Assembly: GCF_040096205.1 (NCBI RefSeq)
Contig: NZ_JBBMFD010000011.1
Coordinates: 1-64,000, forward strand
From: Solibaculum_A intestinale
GTDB lineage: Bacteria > Bacillota > Clostridia > Oscillospirales > Acutalibacteraceae
Direction of reading: 5' to 3'
Length of the DNA stretch: 64,000 bases
Under the pieces are notes generated by a model. That model ran no database searches. It was not told where the DNA came from and saw nothing but the letters and a program-made list of their open reading frames with translations. Position numbers and translations under genes: made by a program. Every line of letters begins with the position of its first letter. Within the stretch, counting starts at the first letter, position 1. Below are positions 16,907-25,835 of the stretch, one piece after another.

Positions 16907-18951
16907 GCATCATTCAGACTGAGGACAAGATCACCGCCTTATACGAACGACTTTCCCGTGACGATGACCAGATTGGGGATAGCAACTCCATTGTGAATCA
17001 AAAGAAATACTTGGAGGGCTATTGCGCACAGCAGGGGTACACAAACTTTGCCCATTACACGGACGACGGATTCTCAGGCGGCACATTTGAAAGACCGGCA
17101 TGGAAAAAGCTGGTGGCAGACATTGAAGCTGGCAAGGTGGCTCGTGTGATCGTAAAGGATATGTCCCGAATCGGACGTGACTACTTGCAGACCGGCTTTT
17201 ACACGGAGGTTATGTTCCGTCAGCATGGCATTCATTTTATTGCCATCGCCAACAGCGTGGACAGCAACGACCAGAACAGCAATGAATTTGCTCCGTTCCT
17301 CAACATCATGAACGAGTGGTACTTGCGTGATCTGAGCCGCAAGCAGAAAACCGCTATCCGTGTGAAGGGGGAATCAGGCAAGCCTACCACCAACAGTGCC
17401 ATCTACGGCTATAAGAAAGACCCGAACGACAAGCACCATTGGTTGATTGACGAGGAGGCCGCCGCCGTTGTGCGGCGCATCTTCCGTCTGACCATCGAGG
17501 GAAAAGGCCCCTATGACATTGCCAGAATCCTTTTTGAAGATAAGGTAGAAGCTCCGGCGGTCTATTTTGCAAGGAAAGGCATTGGCGTTTGGAAAAGTAA
17601 GACCGAGTTCGCATATCCTTATAACTGGAGCGGCTATATTGTGGGGCAGATATTGTCTAAGCCTGAGTATATGGGGCATACGGTCAATTTCCGTTCCCAC
17701 AAGCTGTCATATAAGGACAAGACCTCTATTCCTAATCCCAAGGAGGACTGGCTGATCTTCGAGAACACCCATGAGGCCATTATCGAGCCGGAAACATGGG
17801 AGCTTGCTCAGCAACTGCGGAAAACGCCACGGCGTATTGATACCATAGGCGAAGCCAATCCCCTGACCGGGCTTTTATACTGTGCGGACTGCGGCGCAAA
17901 GATGTATAATCATCGTTCCAGAGGCGGTACAGAAGGCACTCCGTATCCGTCGGATTTCTTTGACTGCTCCTCTTATACACTGGCACATCAGAAGCATGGA
18001 AAGGACTGCTGCGGGCACTATATTACCACTAAGTCGCTGCGTATCCTTATTTTAGAGACAATCCGCACTGTCAGCCAGCTTGCCATAGCAGATCGGGAAA
18101 AATTCACCGAGAAGATACGAGCCGCTTCACAGGTCAGGCAGGTGGAGGCGGCCAAAGATGCCAAACGAAAGCTGAACAAAGACCGTAAGCGCCACAGTGA
18201 GCTGGATACGATCATTAAAAAGCTCTATGAATCCTTTGCCGTAGGCCGAATTTCTGAGGAACGCTTTGACAGCCTGCTTGCTGAGTACGAAGTCGAACAG
18301 AAAAACCTTTCCGCACAGATTGCAGAAACGGAGGAAAGCCTGACGAGCTATGAGGAAGATACTGCCCGTGTAGAGCAGTTCCTTGCTTTGGCAGAAAAGT
18401 ACACCGATTTCTCCGAGCTGACTACACCGATGATCAATGAATTTATTGATAAAATCATCGTTCATGCCCCGGAGCGCATCGACGGGGACAGAACGCAGGA
18501 GGTAGAAATCTTCCTGAAATTCATCGGAAAGTTTGAACTTCCTGCCCCGGAGCTGACAGCAGAGGAAATCAAGCGGCAGGAGCAGCTACGCCAGCATCGC
18601 ATCAAAAGCCGGGAGCGCTATCAGTTGATTAAGGCCGGGAAGCACACCGTTGGGCAGCCTTTTCAGCTAACCTGTAAGTGCTGCGGTCAGGGATTTGAAT
18701 CCAAAAGCTCGGCTGCTATGTTCTGCGGACCGAATTGCCGGGCGAAGTTCTACCGGCAGGAAGCGGCAGAAAACAGGCGGCGTGACTGCACTTGTGAAAA
18801 CTGCGGTAAGACCTTTTCCACCACAAGAAGCAATGTCAAGTATTGCAGTGATGAGTGCCGATATGAGGGGCATATCAAAGGCCAGCGGGTTCGCAATGCA
18901 GCGAACAGGAAGGAAAAACTGGCAGCGGAGACAGTTACCTCTCCGGCTTAA
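16903..18951 (+). CDS. Large serine recombinase of E2
   Basis: A 682-residue large serine recombinase. The catalytic serine is S18 in LYERLSRDDD; the resolvase domain includes VIVKDMSRIGRDYL. The recombinase domain follows, with the zinc-ribbon LLYCADCGAKMYNH and a coiled coil at about residues 420-490. Unlike the E1 enzyme it has a C-terminal extension with two zinc-finger-like units (CKCCGQGF...CGPNC and CENCGKTF...CSDEC). It overlaps TnpW by 4 nt. It is the best candidate for inserting E2 into the E1 recombinase gene. Intact. Confidence 0.93.
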   Translation: MSIIQTEDKITALYERLSRDDDQIGDSNSIVNQKKYLEGYCAQQGYTNFAHYTDDGFSGGTFERPAWKKLVADIEAGKVARVIVKDMSRIGRDYLQTGFYTEVMFRQHGIHFIAIANSVDSNDQNSNEFAPFLNIMNEWYLRDLSRKQKTAIRVKGESGKPTTNSAIYGYKKDPNDKHHWLIDEEAAAVVRRIFRLTIEGKGPYDIARILFEDKVEAPAVYFARKGIGVWKSKTEFAYPYNWSGYIVGQILSKPEYMGHTVNFRSHKLSYKDKTSIPNPKEDWLIFENTHEAIIEPETWELAQQLRKTPRRIDTIGEANPLTGLLYCADCGAKMYNHRSRGGTEGTPYPSDFFDCSSYTLAHQKHGKDCCGHYITTKSLRILILETIRTVSQLAIADREKFTEKIRAASQVRQVEAAKDAKRKLNKDRKRHSELDTIIKKLYESFAVGRISEERFDSLLAEYEVEQKNLSAQIAETEESLTSYEEDTARVEQFLALAEKYTDFSELTTPMINEFIDKIIVHAPERIDGDRTQEVEIFLKFIGKFELPAPELTAEEIKRQEQLRQHRIKSRERYQLIKAGKHTVGQPFQLTCKCCGQGFESKSSAAMFCGPNCRAKFYRQEAAENRRRDCTCENCGKTFSTTRSNVKYCSDECRYEGHIKGQRVRNAANRKEKLAAETVTSPA

Positions 18952-18980
18952 TATTTCCAATAAAACAATAAATTTTGAGG

Positions 18981-19016
18981 AAGCGGTTTGCCTTATATCA
19001 GGGCAAGCCGCTTTTT
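18981..19016 (+). terminator. Terminator after E2 recombinase
   Basis: A 12-bp stem (AAGCGGTTTGCC with GGCAAGCCGCTT) with a 9-nt loop and TTTTT separates the recombinase from the replication genes. Confidence 0.8.
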
Positions 19017-19034
19017 CTACGCAAAGGAGGACAC

Positions 19035-19670
19035 ATGAATTTATTCGAAACCGTAAAAAACAACGTCAGCCTGCGGGAAGCGGCACAGGCGTATGGCCTT
19101 GAGGTCAACCGGCACGGCAAGGCGCTCTGCCCCTTTCACAATGACAGACACCCCAGCTTGTATGTGGCAAACGACCATTATTATTGCTTTACCTGCGGAG
19201 AGCATGGAGATGTCATTGACTTCACTGCAAGGTTGTTTGATCTCAAGCCCTACGACGCAGCCATGAAGCTGGTGATAGACTTTCATCTTGACCCGGACAA
19301 GCCGCCCAGCGCAGCGGCACTCAATGCAAAGCGTATCCGAACAGAAGCACAGAAGCTCAAAGAAAACGAGCGTCTGTGCTTTTCTGTTTTATCGGACTAT
19401 TACCGTTGCTTGGAGGAATGGAAAGCATACTATGCGCCGCAAACGCCGGATGAGCCAGTCCATGATTTATTCGTGGAAGCCTGCCACAAGCTCAGTCAGA
19501 TTGAATATGAACTGAACATTCTCACCTTTGGTGACAGCTATGAGCGTCGGGAAATTGTACAGGACTGGATGACGGATGGTGAAATCATAGCACTAAAGGA
19601 GCGTCTGGAACAACTGCGAAAGGAGGAAACCTATGGACGAATTGAATACCCCAATGGTTATGCCGCCTGA
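19035..19670 (+). CDS. CHC2 zinc-finger primase-type protein
   Basis: A 211-residue protein with a DnaG-like CHC2 zinc finger (LCPFHNDRHPS...YYCFTCGEHGDVIDF) at residues ~30-65 and a helical C-terminal half. AAAGGAGG precedes the ATG. There is no TOPRIM domain, so it must work with another protein. It overlaps the next gene (P4-type helicase) by 38 nt. The first 60 residues closely match those of the ICE protein at 47329, showing related origins. Likely primes replication of E2. Confidence 0.85.
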   Translation: MNLFETVKNNVSLREAAQAYGLEVNRHGKALCPFHNDRHPSLYVANDHYYCFTCGEHGDVIDFTARLFDLKPYDAAMKLVIDFHLDPDKPPSAAALNAKRIRTEAQKLKENERLCFSVLSDYYRCLEEWKAYYAPQTPDEPVHDLFVEACHKLSQIEYELNILTFGDSYERREIVQDWMTDGEIIALKERLEQLRKEETYGRIEYPNGYAA

Positions 19671-20958
19671 AGAAAGCATTCCCGATTGGTATGATGGAAA
19701 ACGCATCAACGAAGTGCTGTTTTGTCAGCAGTTCTTAAAAAAGCATCCCATGAAATGTGTCAGAGGAAGGCTGTTCACAGTGGATGGACTGATTGAGGAC
19801 GAGGCGCAAATCGGCAATCTCATTCTGGAGGAGATCTCCGGCTGTCTGACCTCCGGGCTTTCCAAGGTGGTGGCAAATCTGCTGGCCAGTATCAAGCTGC
19901 AAGCCTATTCGCCGCCCCTGCCCATCGAGACTGACCGTATCCATGTGGCAAACGGGACACTCTTTCTGGATGGGCGTTTCACCGAGGACAAAAGCTATTG
20001 CAACAACCGTCTGAGTGTGGCCTATCTCCCCGATGCACCGCCGCCTGTGCGCTGGCTGCAATTTTTATCCGAGCTGCTTGTCCCGGAGGACATTCCCACC
20101 TTGCAGGAGTATATGGGCTACTGCCTATTGCCTACCACAAAGGGGCAGAAAATGCTCCTGATGATTGGTAAGGGCGGCGAAGGAAAGAGTCGAATCGGAC
20201 TTGTAATGCGCTCCATGCTGGGAGATAACATGAATACCACCAGCATCCAGAAGGTAGAGAACAACCGTTTCAGCCGTGCAGACCTGGAAAACAAGCTGCT
20301 GATGGTGGATGACGATATGGATATGAGTGCCCTGCCCAAGACCAACTATATCAAATCCATCGTGACCTCAGAGTGCAAGATGGATATGGAACGCAAGGGT
20401 GTTCAAAGCTATCAGAGCCAGCTTTATGTCCGCTTTCTTTGCTTCGGCAACGGCGCTTTAACCGCTTTGCACGACAAGTCAGACGGCTTCTTCCGCAGGC
20501 AGATCGTGTTGACCACCAAGGACAGGCCAGCAGGACGAGCCGATGATCCATTTCTGGTGGATAAGCTGACACAGGAGCGTGAGGGCATCTTTTTGTGGTG
20601 TCTGGAGGGTCTGCGGCGGTTGATTGGGAACGAGTATCAGTTCACCATCAGCGATAGAGCCAAAGAAAATATGGAGACAGTAAAGCGCAGCAGCAACAAT
20701 GTGATCGAGTTTTTGCAATCCGAGGGCTATATCCGCTTTAAGGCCGACAGCGAAGCCAGCTCCAAGGCTATCTATGAAGCCTATCTCCGCTGGTGCGAGG
20801 ACAACGCACAAAAGCCTATGTCAGCAAATCGTATCAGCTCAGAGCTGGCCCAGAATGAACGGCTTTATAATGTGGAGGCTACCAACAATGTGTACGCAGC
20901 CGGAAAGCGGGTGCGTGGATTTATCGGAGTGGAGGCGATGAACTTGCTTCCTTATTAA
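19633..20958 (+). CDS. P4-type primase/helicase (D5/DUF5906-like SF3 helicase)
   Basis: A 441-residue SF3-type helicase of phage and plasmid primases. Walker A is LMIGKGGEGKSRIGL; a Walker B-like segment (KLLMVDDDMD) and FLCFGNGALTALHDKSDGFFRR follow; the C terminus has a winged-helix-like region. AAAGGAGGAAACCT precedes the ATG inside the end of the CHC2 gene. With the CHC2 protein it forms a split primase-helicase, suggesting E2 replicates after excision. Confidence 0.85.
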   Translation: MDELNTPMVMPPEESIPDWYDGKRINEVLFCQQFLKKHPMKCVRGRLFTVDGLIEDEAQIGNLILEEISGCLTSGLSKVVANLLASIKLQAYSPPLPIETDRIHVANGTLFLDGRFTEDKSYCNNRLSVAYLPDAPPPVRWLQFLSELLVPEDIPTLQEYMGYCLLPTTKGQKMLLMIGKGGEGKSRIGLVMRSMLGDNMNTTSIQKVENNRFSRADLENKLLMVDDDMDMSALPKTNYIKSIVTSECKMDMERKGVQSYQSQLYVRFLCFGNGALTALHDKSDGFFRRQIVLTTKDRPAGRADDPFLVDKLTQEREGIFLWCLEGLRRLIGNEYQFTISDRAKENMETVKRSSNNVIEFLQSEGYIRFKADSEASSKAIYEAYLRWCEDNAQKPMSANRISSELAQNERLYNVEATNNVYAAGKRVRGFIGVEAMNLLPY

Positions 20959-20981
20959 ATATGAGAACTGGACTTCAAAAC

Positions 20982-21200
20982 TGCCGTACATGCCGTACAC
21001 GATGTACGGCAGTTCTCAACTCCGTTTTCAAAAAGCTATTTTACCGCAAAATCAGCGTTCTTTATGTGCAATGTGCTGCGATTACCGCATTTTCTTGCGG
21101 TATAAACAGCGATTTGACAAAGCAAACGCAAAATCCAAAGACCAATCGGTGTACAGCGGCGTACAGCACTGGCGTTTACCGTACAGAGCCGTACACAAAC
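20982..21200 (+). repeat. GTACA iteron region upstream of parM (parC or origin candidate)
   Basis: CCGTACA-type units recur in two clusters. GTAC occurs at 20986, 20995 and 21004 (9-bp steps, with a 9-bp dyad TGCCGTACA/TGTACGGCA), and at 21151, 21161, 21181 and 21191 (10-bp steps, with a degenerate unit at 21171). In between lies a small hairpin ACCGCA/TGCGGT (~21084-21101). Helically phased repeats just before parM-parR fit the centromere bound by ParR, or a replication origin. Confidence 0.7.
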
Positions 21201-21241
21201 AATCTATTTTCAAGGCCGCACAGCGGCAGAAAGGACAAACT

Positions 21242-22171
21242 ATGAACTATATGAACAATAACCCTATAATCATCGGCATCGACCACGGCTATGGGAATAT
21301 CAAGACTGCACATTGCTGCTTTCCTACGGGCGTGATCATCTCTGACAAGGAGCCGACCTTCAAAAGCAATCTGCTTGTCTACAACGGCAGCTATTACACC
21401 GTGGGCGAAGGTCACAAGGAGTTTATCTCTGACAAAATGACAGACGGTGACTACTATATTCTGACCCTTGCTGCCATTGCAAGAGAGCTGAATATCCGCA
21501 AGCAGACCTCTGCCCGTGTGCATTTGGCGGCGGGGCTCCCTCTTACTTGGGTCAGCGAACAGAAGGATAGCTTCAAGGCGTACCTGTTGCAGAATGAAAT
21601 GGCGGATTTCATTTTCCGTGGTGTCAGCTATCATGTGGAGTTTGCCGGAGCGGACATCTTCCCGCAGGGCTTCTCCGCTGTGGCGGACAGACTGCGGGGA
21701 TTCAAGGGCATCAATATGCTTTGCGACATTGGCAACGGAACGATGAATGTCATGTATATCAACGAGCGCCGTCCGCTATCTCAGAAGTGCTTCACGGAGA
21801 AGTACGGGACAAACCAGTGCATGATTGCTGTCCGGGAAAATCTCATGCGGCAGTTTGGCGCATCGGTAGATGATACGATTCTGGAGCGTGTGATTCGCTT
21901 TGGGACGGCAGACATCAGCGAACGCTACCTAACTGCTATCCAGAACACAGCGAGGGATTACACCGCAGGCATCTTCCGCAGACTGCGTGAGCATGAGTAT
22001 GACCCGGAACTGATGAGGCTCTATGTTGTCGGCGGTGGAAGCTGCATGGTGAAGAATTTCGGAGAATATGATGCCAGCCGGGTGATGATCAATGATGACA
22101 TCTGCGCCACAGCCAAGGGCTATGAGCTGCTGTCTGCACAGAAAATGCAAAAGAAAGGCGATCTTGTATGA
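21242..22171 (+). CDS. ParM-like actin ATPase (E2)
   Basis: A 309-residue actin-like plasmid segregation protein. Phosphate 1 is IGIDHGYGNIKTAH, phosphate 2 is CDIGNGTMNVMYI, and the adenosine motif is VVGGGSCMVKNFG. ATG 21242 follows AGAAAGGA; the upstream frame extension contains the iterons and is rejected. It overlaps the next gene by 4 nt (ATGA). ParM filaments push sister copies apart, so E2 appears to have a type II partition system. Confidence 0.88.
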   Translation: MNYMNNNPIIIGIDHGYGNIKTAHCCFPTGVIISDKEPTFKSNLLVYNGSYYTVGEGHKEFISDKMTDGDYYILTLAAIARELNIRKQTSARVHLAAGLPLTWVSEQKDSFKAYLLQNEMADFIFRGVSYHVEFAGADIFPQGFSAVADRLRGFKGINMLCDIGNGTMNVMYINERRPLSQKCFTEKYGTNQCMIAVRENLMRQFGASVDDTILERVIRFGTADISERYLTAIQNTARDYTAGIFRRLREHEYDPELMRLYVVGGGSCMVKNFGEYDASRVMINDDICATAKGYELLSAQKMQKKGDLV

Positions 22172-22542
22172 AGCAAATCTACACAACAACACTTCGGCTG
22201 AATCTGGAGAACGAAGCAGACCGCAGGGCGTGGGAGCATTTGCAGAGCCTTGACAGGCGAGAATATCGTTCAGTCAGCAAGGCAGTCGTTTCGGCGGTCA
22301 ACGCTTACTTTGACCGTAGCAAGCAGCTTGCCGATGATCCCTATCTGGAAACACGGGAGAAGGAGGACGCTTTCCTCAGCCGGATCGAGGATACCATCTC
22401 ACGCAGCTTGCAGAGCTGTACGCCGGTAAGCCTTGGCGGTATCCTACAGCTTATGCAGAGCGCACAGCCTGCCGCTGCTCTTGTTTCGGAGGAAACCGAG
22501 GAGGACATTTCAGCTGCGCTGGATTTTGCAGACGGCTTTTGA
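22168..22542 (+). CDS. ParR-like ribbon-helix-helix partner
   Basis: A 124-residue protein directly coupled to parM. Its N terminus (TTTLRLNLENEADRRAWEHL...SVSKAVVSAVNAYF) looks like a ribbon-helix-helix DNA-binding fold and the C terminus is acidic, as in ParR proteins that bind filament ends. Assignment rests mainly on position after parM and the iterons. A terminator follows. Confidence 0.7.
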   Translation: MKQIYTTTLRLNLENEADRRAWEHLQSLDRREYRSVSKAVVSAVNAYFDRSKQLADDPYLETREKEDAFLSRIEDTISRSLQSCTPVSLGGILQLMQSAQPAAALVSEETEEDISAALDFADGF

Positions 22543-22647
22543 AATTACTTTTCTTGATTTTACTACTATGTTGGTGGCAATACAATCCGTCTTTGCTACC
22601 AAATTGGCAATTCTCAGAATGAGGAAAACAATTTACCATCAGTTCTG

Positions 22648-22688
22648 CAGGGAGTTGGTATCTGTGTGATACCAGTTCCCTGCTTTTT
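22648..22688 (+). terminator. Terminator after parM-parR
   Basis: A 15-bp stem (22648-22662 with 22668-22682; two G-U pairs, 5-nt loop) is followed by CTTTTT. Confidence 0.85.
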
Positions 22689-22727
22689 ACTATCACGAAG
22701 CCGCCCAGCGGCAGAAAGGAGCCAGAT

Positions 22728-22934
22728 ATGGCAAATAAAAAGATCATGACCAAGGAAGAATTGCAGGCCAAGCACCGATTGGAGGAGGCACAAATGCGGG
22801 ATCGGGCGAAAGAGCGAAAGGCCCGTACCAGACGCTTGATTCAGGAGGGCGCTGTTTTGGAGAAAGTATTTCCAGAGGCTCAGCAAATGGAGCTTGAAAA
22901 ATTAGAGGACTTGTTATATGAGAAGCTACACTAA
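22728..22934 (+). CDS. Short DUF3847-type protein upstream of oriT (E2)
   Basis: A 68-residue highly charged protein with a GAAAGGAGCCAGAT ribosome binding site. The ELQAKHRLEEAQ...KARTRRLIQEGAVLEKV pattern matches DUF3847 proteins that sit just before MobA/L relaxases; E1 has a longer one at 37243. Likely an accessory mobilization or regulatory protein. A hairpin terminator follows. Confidence 0.65.
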   Translation: MANKKIMTKEELQAKHRLEEAQMRDRAKERKARTRRLIQEGAVLEKVFPEAQQMELEKLEDLLYEKLH

Positions 22935-22941
22935 TCTGCGA

Positions 22942-22979
22942 GGGGCGTTCCGGGCAACCGGGGCGTCCCTTCCTTTTTT
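22942..22979 (+). terminator. Terminator after the DUF3847 gene
   Basis: A GC-rich hairpin (GGGCGTTCCGG gcaa CCGGGGCGTCCC, one bulge, G-U pairs) is followed by TTCCTTTTTTA. Confidence 0.65.
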
Positions 22980-22986
22980 ATCCCGA

Positions 22987-23024
22987 AGGGCGCACTTACT
23001 CACCACCTGCGAAGCAGGCGGTGG
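22987..23024 (-). other. Origin of transfer (oriT) of E2, IncQ-like nic
   Basis: Read on the minus strand, a hairpin (CCACC..CCTGC ttc GCAGG.TGG, plus-strand 23003-23024) is followed by TGAGTAAGTGCGCCCT. This contains TAAGTGCGCCCT, the nic core known for RSF1010/IncQ and pSK41-type oriTs, cut between TAAG and TGCG. It lies 340 nt before the MobA/L relaxase gene. The rest of 23025-23335 has no gene; a GGGGTGG/CCACCCC hairpin (23285-23305) precedes the relaxase ribosome binding site. Confidence 0.8.
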
Positions 23025-23335
23025 TATCCCTTCCGTTGGTCGGGCTCGTGCGCTCTTCACGAACTGTCCATCGGACACTTCTCCAGAGAGGGCAGGAAAT
23101 GCCGCAAGTCAGCATTCCCTGTGCAGTCGGCGCTTCTGCTGATGCAGAGATTGCTGCTTGTCGCACCAATCCGGCAGATACTCTGCCCGCCTCCTGCCTG
23201 CGAAAACCTGCCACCGGCAGCTTTATCGCAGATATGGGCAGCAATGCAGCCCATTTTCTCTTTGCAAAGAGAAACAGAAACCAAGGGGTGGCGTTTTACC
23301 ACCCCCTCACAAAATACGAATCGAGGTGAACGCAA

Positions 23336-25033
23336 ATGGCAATTTACCACTTGGAGGCAAAGGTGGTCAGCCGGGGAGCCGGACGCTCCGCCTGTGCAGC
23401 CTCCGCTTATCTCAGCTGCTCCCACATCCTCAATGACTATGACGGAGTACAGCACGATTACACCCGAAAGCAGGGGCTTGTGTGGCAGGAGGTATTCCTG
23501 CCGGACATGGCCCCACCCGCATGGCAAGACCGAGAGGTTCTCTGGAACGCCGTGGAGGAAAACGAGAAAACCAAGGACAGCCGCTTAGCCCGTGAGTTTG
23601 TGGTAGCCCTGCCCATAGAGTTGTCCCTAGAGCAATGGCAGACGCTGTTGACGGACTTCGTACAAAACCAATTTGTCGCAGACGGGATGTGCGCCGATCT
23701 GGCAATCCACGATCCTGATCCACCGGGTCATAATCCACATGCCCACATTCTCTTGACGGTGCGCCCGCTTGATGAAAGCGGCAAATGGCAATACAAAACG
23801 GAGAAGGAATATCTCTGCAGCCGTGACGGTGAGGAACGGGGCTTTACCGCTGCCGAGTTTAAGGCTGCACAGGCTGACGGATGGGAGAAACAGTACCAGT
23901 ACAAGGTAGGCAGGAAGAAAGTGTATATGACACCATCCGCAGCTGAGGAACATGGATATGAGCGTGCCAGCAAGTATCCCAAAAGCACCAAATACGGGAG
24001 ACAGAATCCCATTTCTGAACGCTGGAACAGCGAGGAACAGCTCCTTATCTGGCGCAAAGCATGGGCAGATGTGACAAACAAATATTTGGAGCGATACGGT
24101 CATGAGGAGCGCATCGACCACCGCAGCTTTGTCGAGCGAGGCATTGACGAGCAGCCCACCATCCACGAGGGCGTGATTGCCCGTGCTTTGGAACAGAAAG
24201 GTATCGTGTCCGACAGGTGCGAACTCAACCGTCAGATCAAGGCGGACAACAGGCTCCTGCGGGAACTGAAGGCGCAGTTCAAGAAAATTACGGAGGCGGT
24301 GAAGAACACGCTGCCCGCTATTGCAGAAGCGTTGGAAAAGCTGCGGGAAAATATGCTGATCTTCTGCTATCAGTTAGGGCATATCCGCAGCAGCAAGAAA
24401 CAGATGACCGGTGCCTTGAATATTCTGAAGCCAAATCTGGCACAGTACCGCTCCCTTGTGCAGCAGATAAAGGAAACAACCAAAGAACGGAAGTCCCTAC
24501 TGGCTGAAAAGAAATCCCTTCCTGCGATCCACTTTGTCAGGCACCGTGAGCTTGCCTCCAAAATAGCCGAGTTGACGGAAAAGTTAGAGGAGCTAAAAAG
24601 CGAAAAGGCTATGCTGCTTCATTCTCTGGAATACCCAGAGGACGCCACAAGCGATATCTTCCAGCGCCAGATTGACCGCTATGAAGATAATCTCAAACGG
24701 CTTGAGGCGCAGGAGAATAAGTATGCCGGAGAGCTGGAGGCTGCATTGTCTGAGTATGCCGAGCTGAAAGAGCAAGCTTCCGGCTTTGATTCCTTGCAGC
24801 TTTATCTGGAGCGGAAGGCACTTCGACCTGACAGAGAGAAAGCAGCAGCCCAACGCATTGAAGCGGCTTATGGCGACAAGTTCAGTTGGTGGTTGATGGA
24901 GAGTGGCCTACGGGATGTGTCTGGCTATCTTGACGAATATGCACAGGAAAAGACAATGGATCGAGAACTGCGGCAAAGGCGGCGATCGGAGCGGCTTGAG
25001 CGTAAGATGAAAAACAGAGATATGGAACGTTAA
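23336..25033 (+). CDS. MobA/MobL-family relaxase (E2)
   Basis: A 565-residue MOBQ-type relaxase. The N-terminal nuclease has AIYHLEAKVVSRGAGRSACAASAYLSC, FVVALPIELS and the metal-binding histidines in NPHAHILLTVRPL; a likely catalytic Tyr lies near HDYTRKQG. HEERIDHRSF follows. The C-terminal half is coiled coil and basic. GAGGTGAACGCAA precedes the ATG. It would cut the oriT at 22987 and lead E2 into a mating channel supplied by a helper. No coupling protein is carried by E2. Confidence 0.92.
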   Translation: MAIYHLEAKVVSRGAGRSACAASAYLSCSHILNDYDGVQHDYTRKQGLVWQEVFLPDMAPPAWQDREVLWNAVEENEKTKDSRLAREFVVALPIELSLEQWQTLLTDFVQNQFVADGMCADLAIHDPDPPGHNPHAHILLTVRPLDESGKWQYKTEKEYLCSRDGEERGFTAAEFKAAQADGWEKQYQYKVGRKKVYMTPSAAEEHGYERASKYPKSTKYGRQNPISERWNSEEQLLIWRKAWADVTNKYLERYGHEERIDHRSFVERGIDEQPTIHEGVIARALEQKGIVSDRCELNRQIKADNRLLRELKAQFKKITEAVKNTLPAIAEALEKLRENMLIFCYQLGHIRSSKKQMTGALNILKPNLAQYRSLVQQIKETTKERKSLLAEKKSLPAIHFVRHRELASKIAELTEKLEELKSEKAMLLHSLEYPEDATSDIFQRQIDRYEDNLKRLEAQENKYAGELEAALSEYAELKEQASGFDSLQLYLERKALRPDREKAAAQRIEAAYGDKFSWWLMESGLRDVSGYLDEYAQEKTMDRELRQRRRSERLERKMKNRDMER

Positions 25034-25112
25034 AAGTGCTGGAGGTTGAAACTTCAGGTGAAGTCTGTGACATAGGGGGATGGAGATAATCCCTATACGT
25101 CAAGCGTAAAAT

Positions 25113-25145
25113 AAGCACCGGTATGGGTTTTCCATACCGGTGCTT
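25113..25145 (-). terminator. Terminator of the anti-sigma/sigma operon
   Basis: A perfect 14-bp stem (AAGCACCGGTATGG with CCATACCGGTGCTT) with a 5-nt loop lies after the relaxase stop and before the end of the minus-strand gene. On the minus strand it runs into TTATTTT. Confidence 0.85.
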
Positions 25146-25166
25146 GCAATATTTAATCGAATTCTA

Positions 25167-25835
25167 TCACTTAAAATCAAAAGAGTTTTCCAACAACTTA
25201 TCAAGTGCTGCCATCAGTTCCGCTCGAACAGCCTCTCTTTCACTTTCTCCGCCTGCATTTTCGATATAGATGGAATAGTTATCAAATGTGATATAGGCGT
25301 AATAGATCACAGTCTTAATTCCTTCGCTGTTTGCATTTGTAACGAAGTAGCCAGCTTTAACTGGCGTATCTCCAACCATAGATACATTTCCCTTGCCAAT
25401 TACGGTAGTATCCATAAGATTGTTCCCAGACAGCGAAACAACAAATTTCATATCGCTGTAATGACCATCAAAGCCAACAAATGCTACATCGTCCAAGGTA
25501 AAGAGGGCATCTCCGGAAATCGGAAGATCACCGAAAATAGTCTGAACCTCATCTTTGGTCAATGCTCGTGCTTGCAAGTTCAAACTCAGAGCAGAGGCTA
25601 CCGTATCTGCTTTAGTGAAAGATATGGTAGTTCCATCACCTAATGTAGCTGTTTCTGTACTTTTGCCGAATAATCCCATACTAAACACTCCCACCACGAT
25701 TAGACAGAGACACGCAGCAATTGCCCCAAATTTCAGCCAAATGCTTTTTTGTTTCTTTGCCTGATAACTCGCCGTTTCTTCGATATGACGGCTACCAATG
25801 CCACCAACGGCGTCAGAGATGTTCTTTCGTGTCAT
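25167..25835 (-). CDS. Membrane anti-sigma-like protein
   Basis: A 222-residue protein with one transmembrane segment (LKFGAIAACLCLIVVGVFSMGL, residues ~34-55). A short cytoplasmic N terminus begins MTRKNISDAVGGIGSRHIEE and the external domain has ~165 residues. It overlaps the ECF sigma factor gene by 4 nt, the standard arrangement of sigma and membrane anti-sigma. The signal sensed is unknown. Lower GC than the mobility genes. Confidence 0.75.
   Translation of the reverse strand: MTRKNISDAVGGIGSRHIEETASYQAKKQKSIWLKFGAIAACLCLIVVGVFSMGLFGKSTETATLGDGTTISFTKADTVASALSLNLQARALTKDEVQTIFGDLPISGDALFTLDDVAFVGFDGHYSDMKFVVSLSGNNLMDTTVIGKGNVSMVGDTPVKAGYFVTNANSEGIKTVIYYAYITFDNYSIYIENAGGESEREAVRAELMAALDKLLENSFDFK

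Noticed and set aside
20982..21200. GTACA repeats as a CRISPR array
   Set aside because: Units are 7-10 bp with 9-10 bp steps, no spacers and no cas genes.
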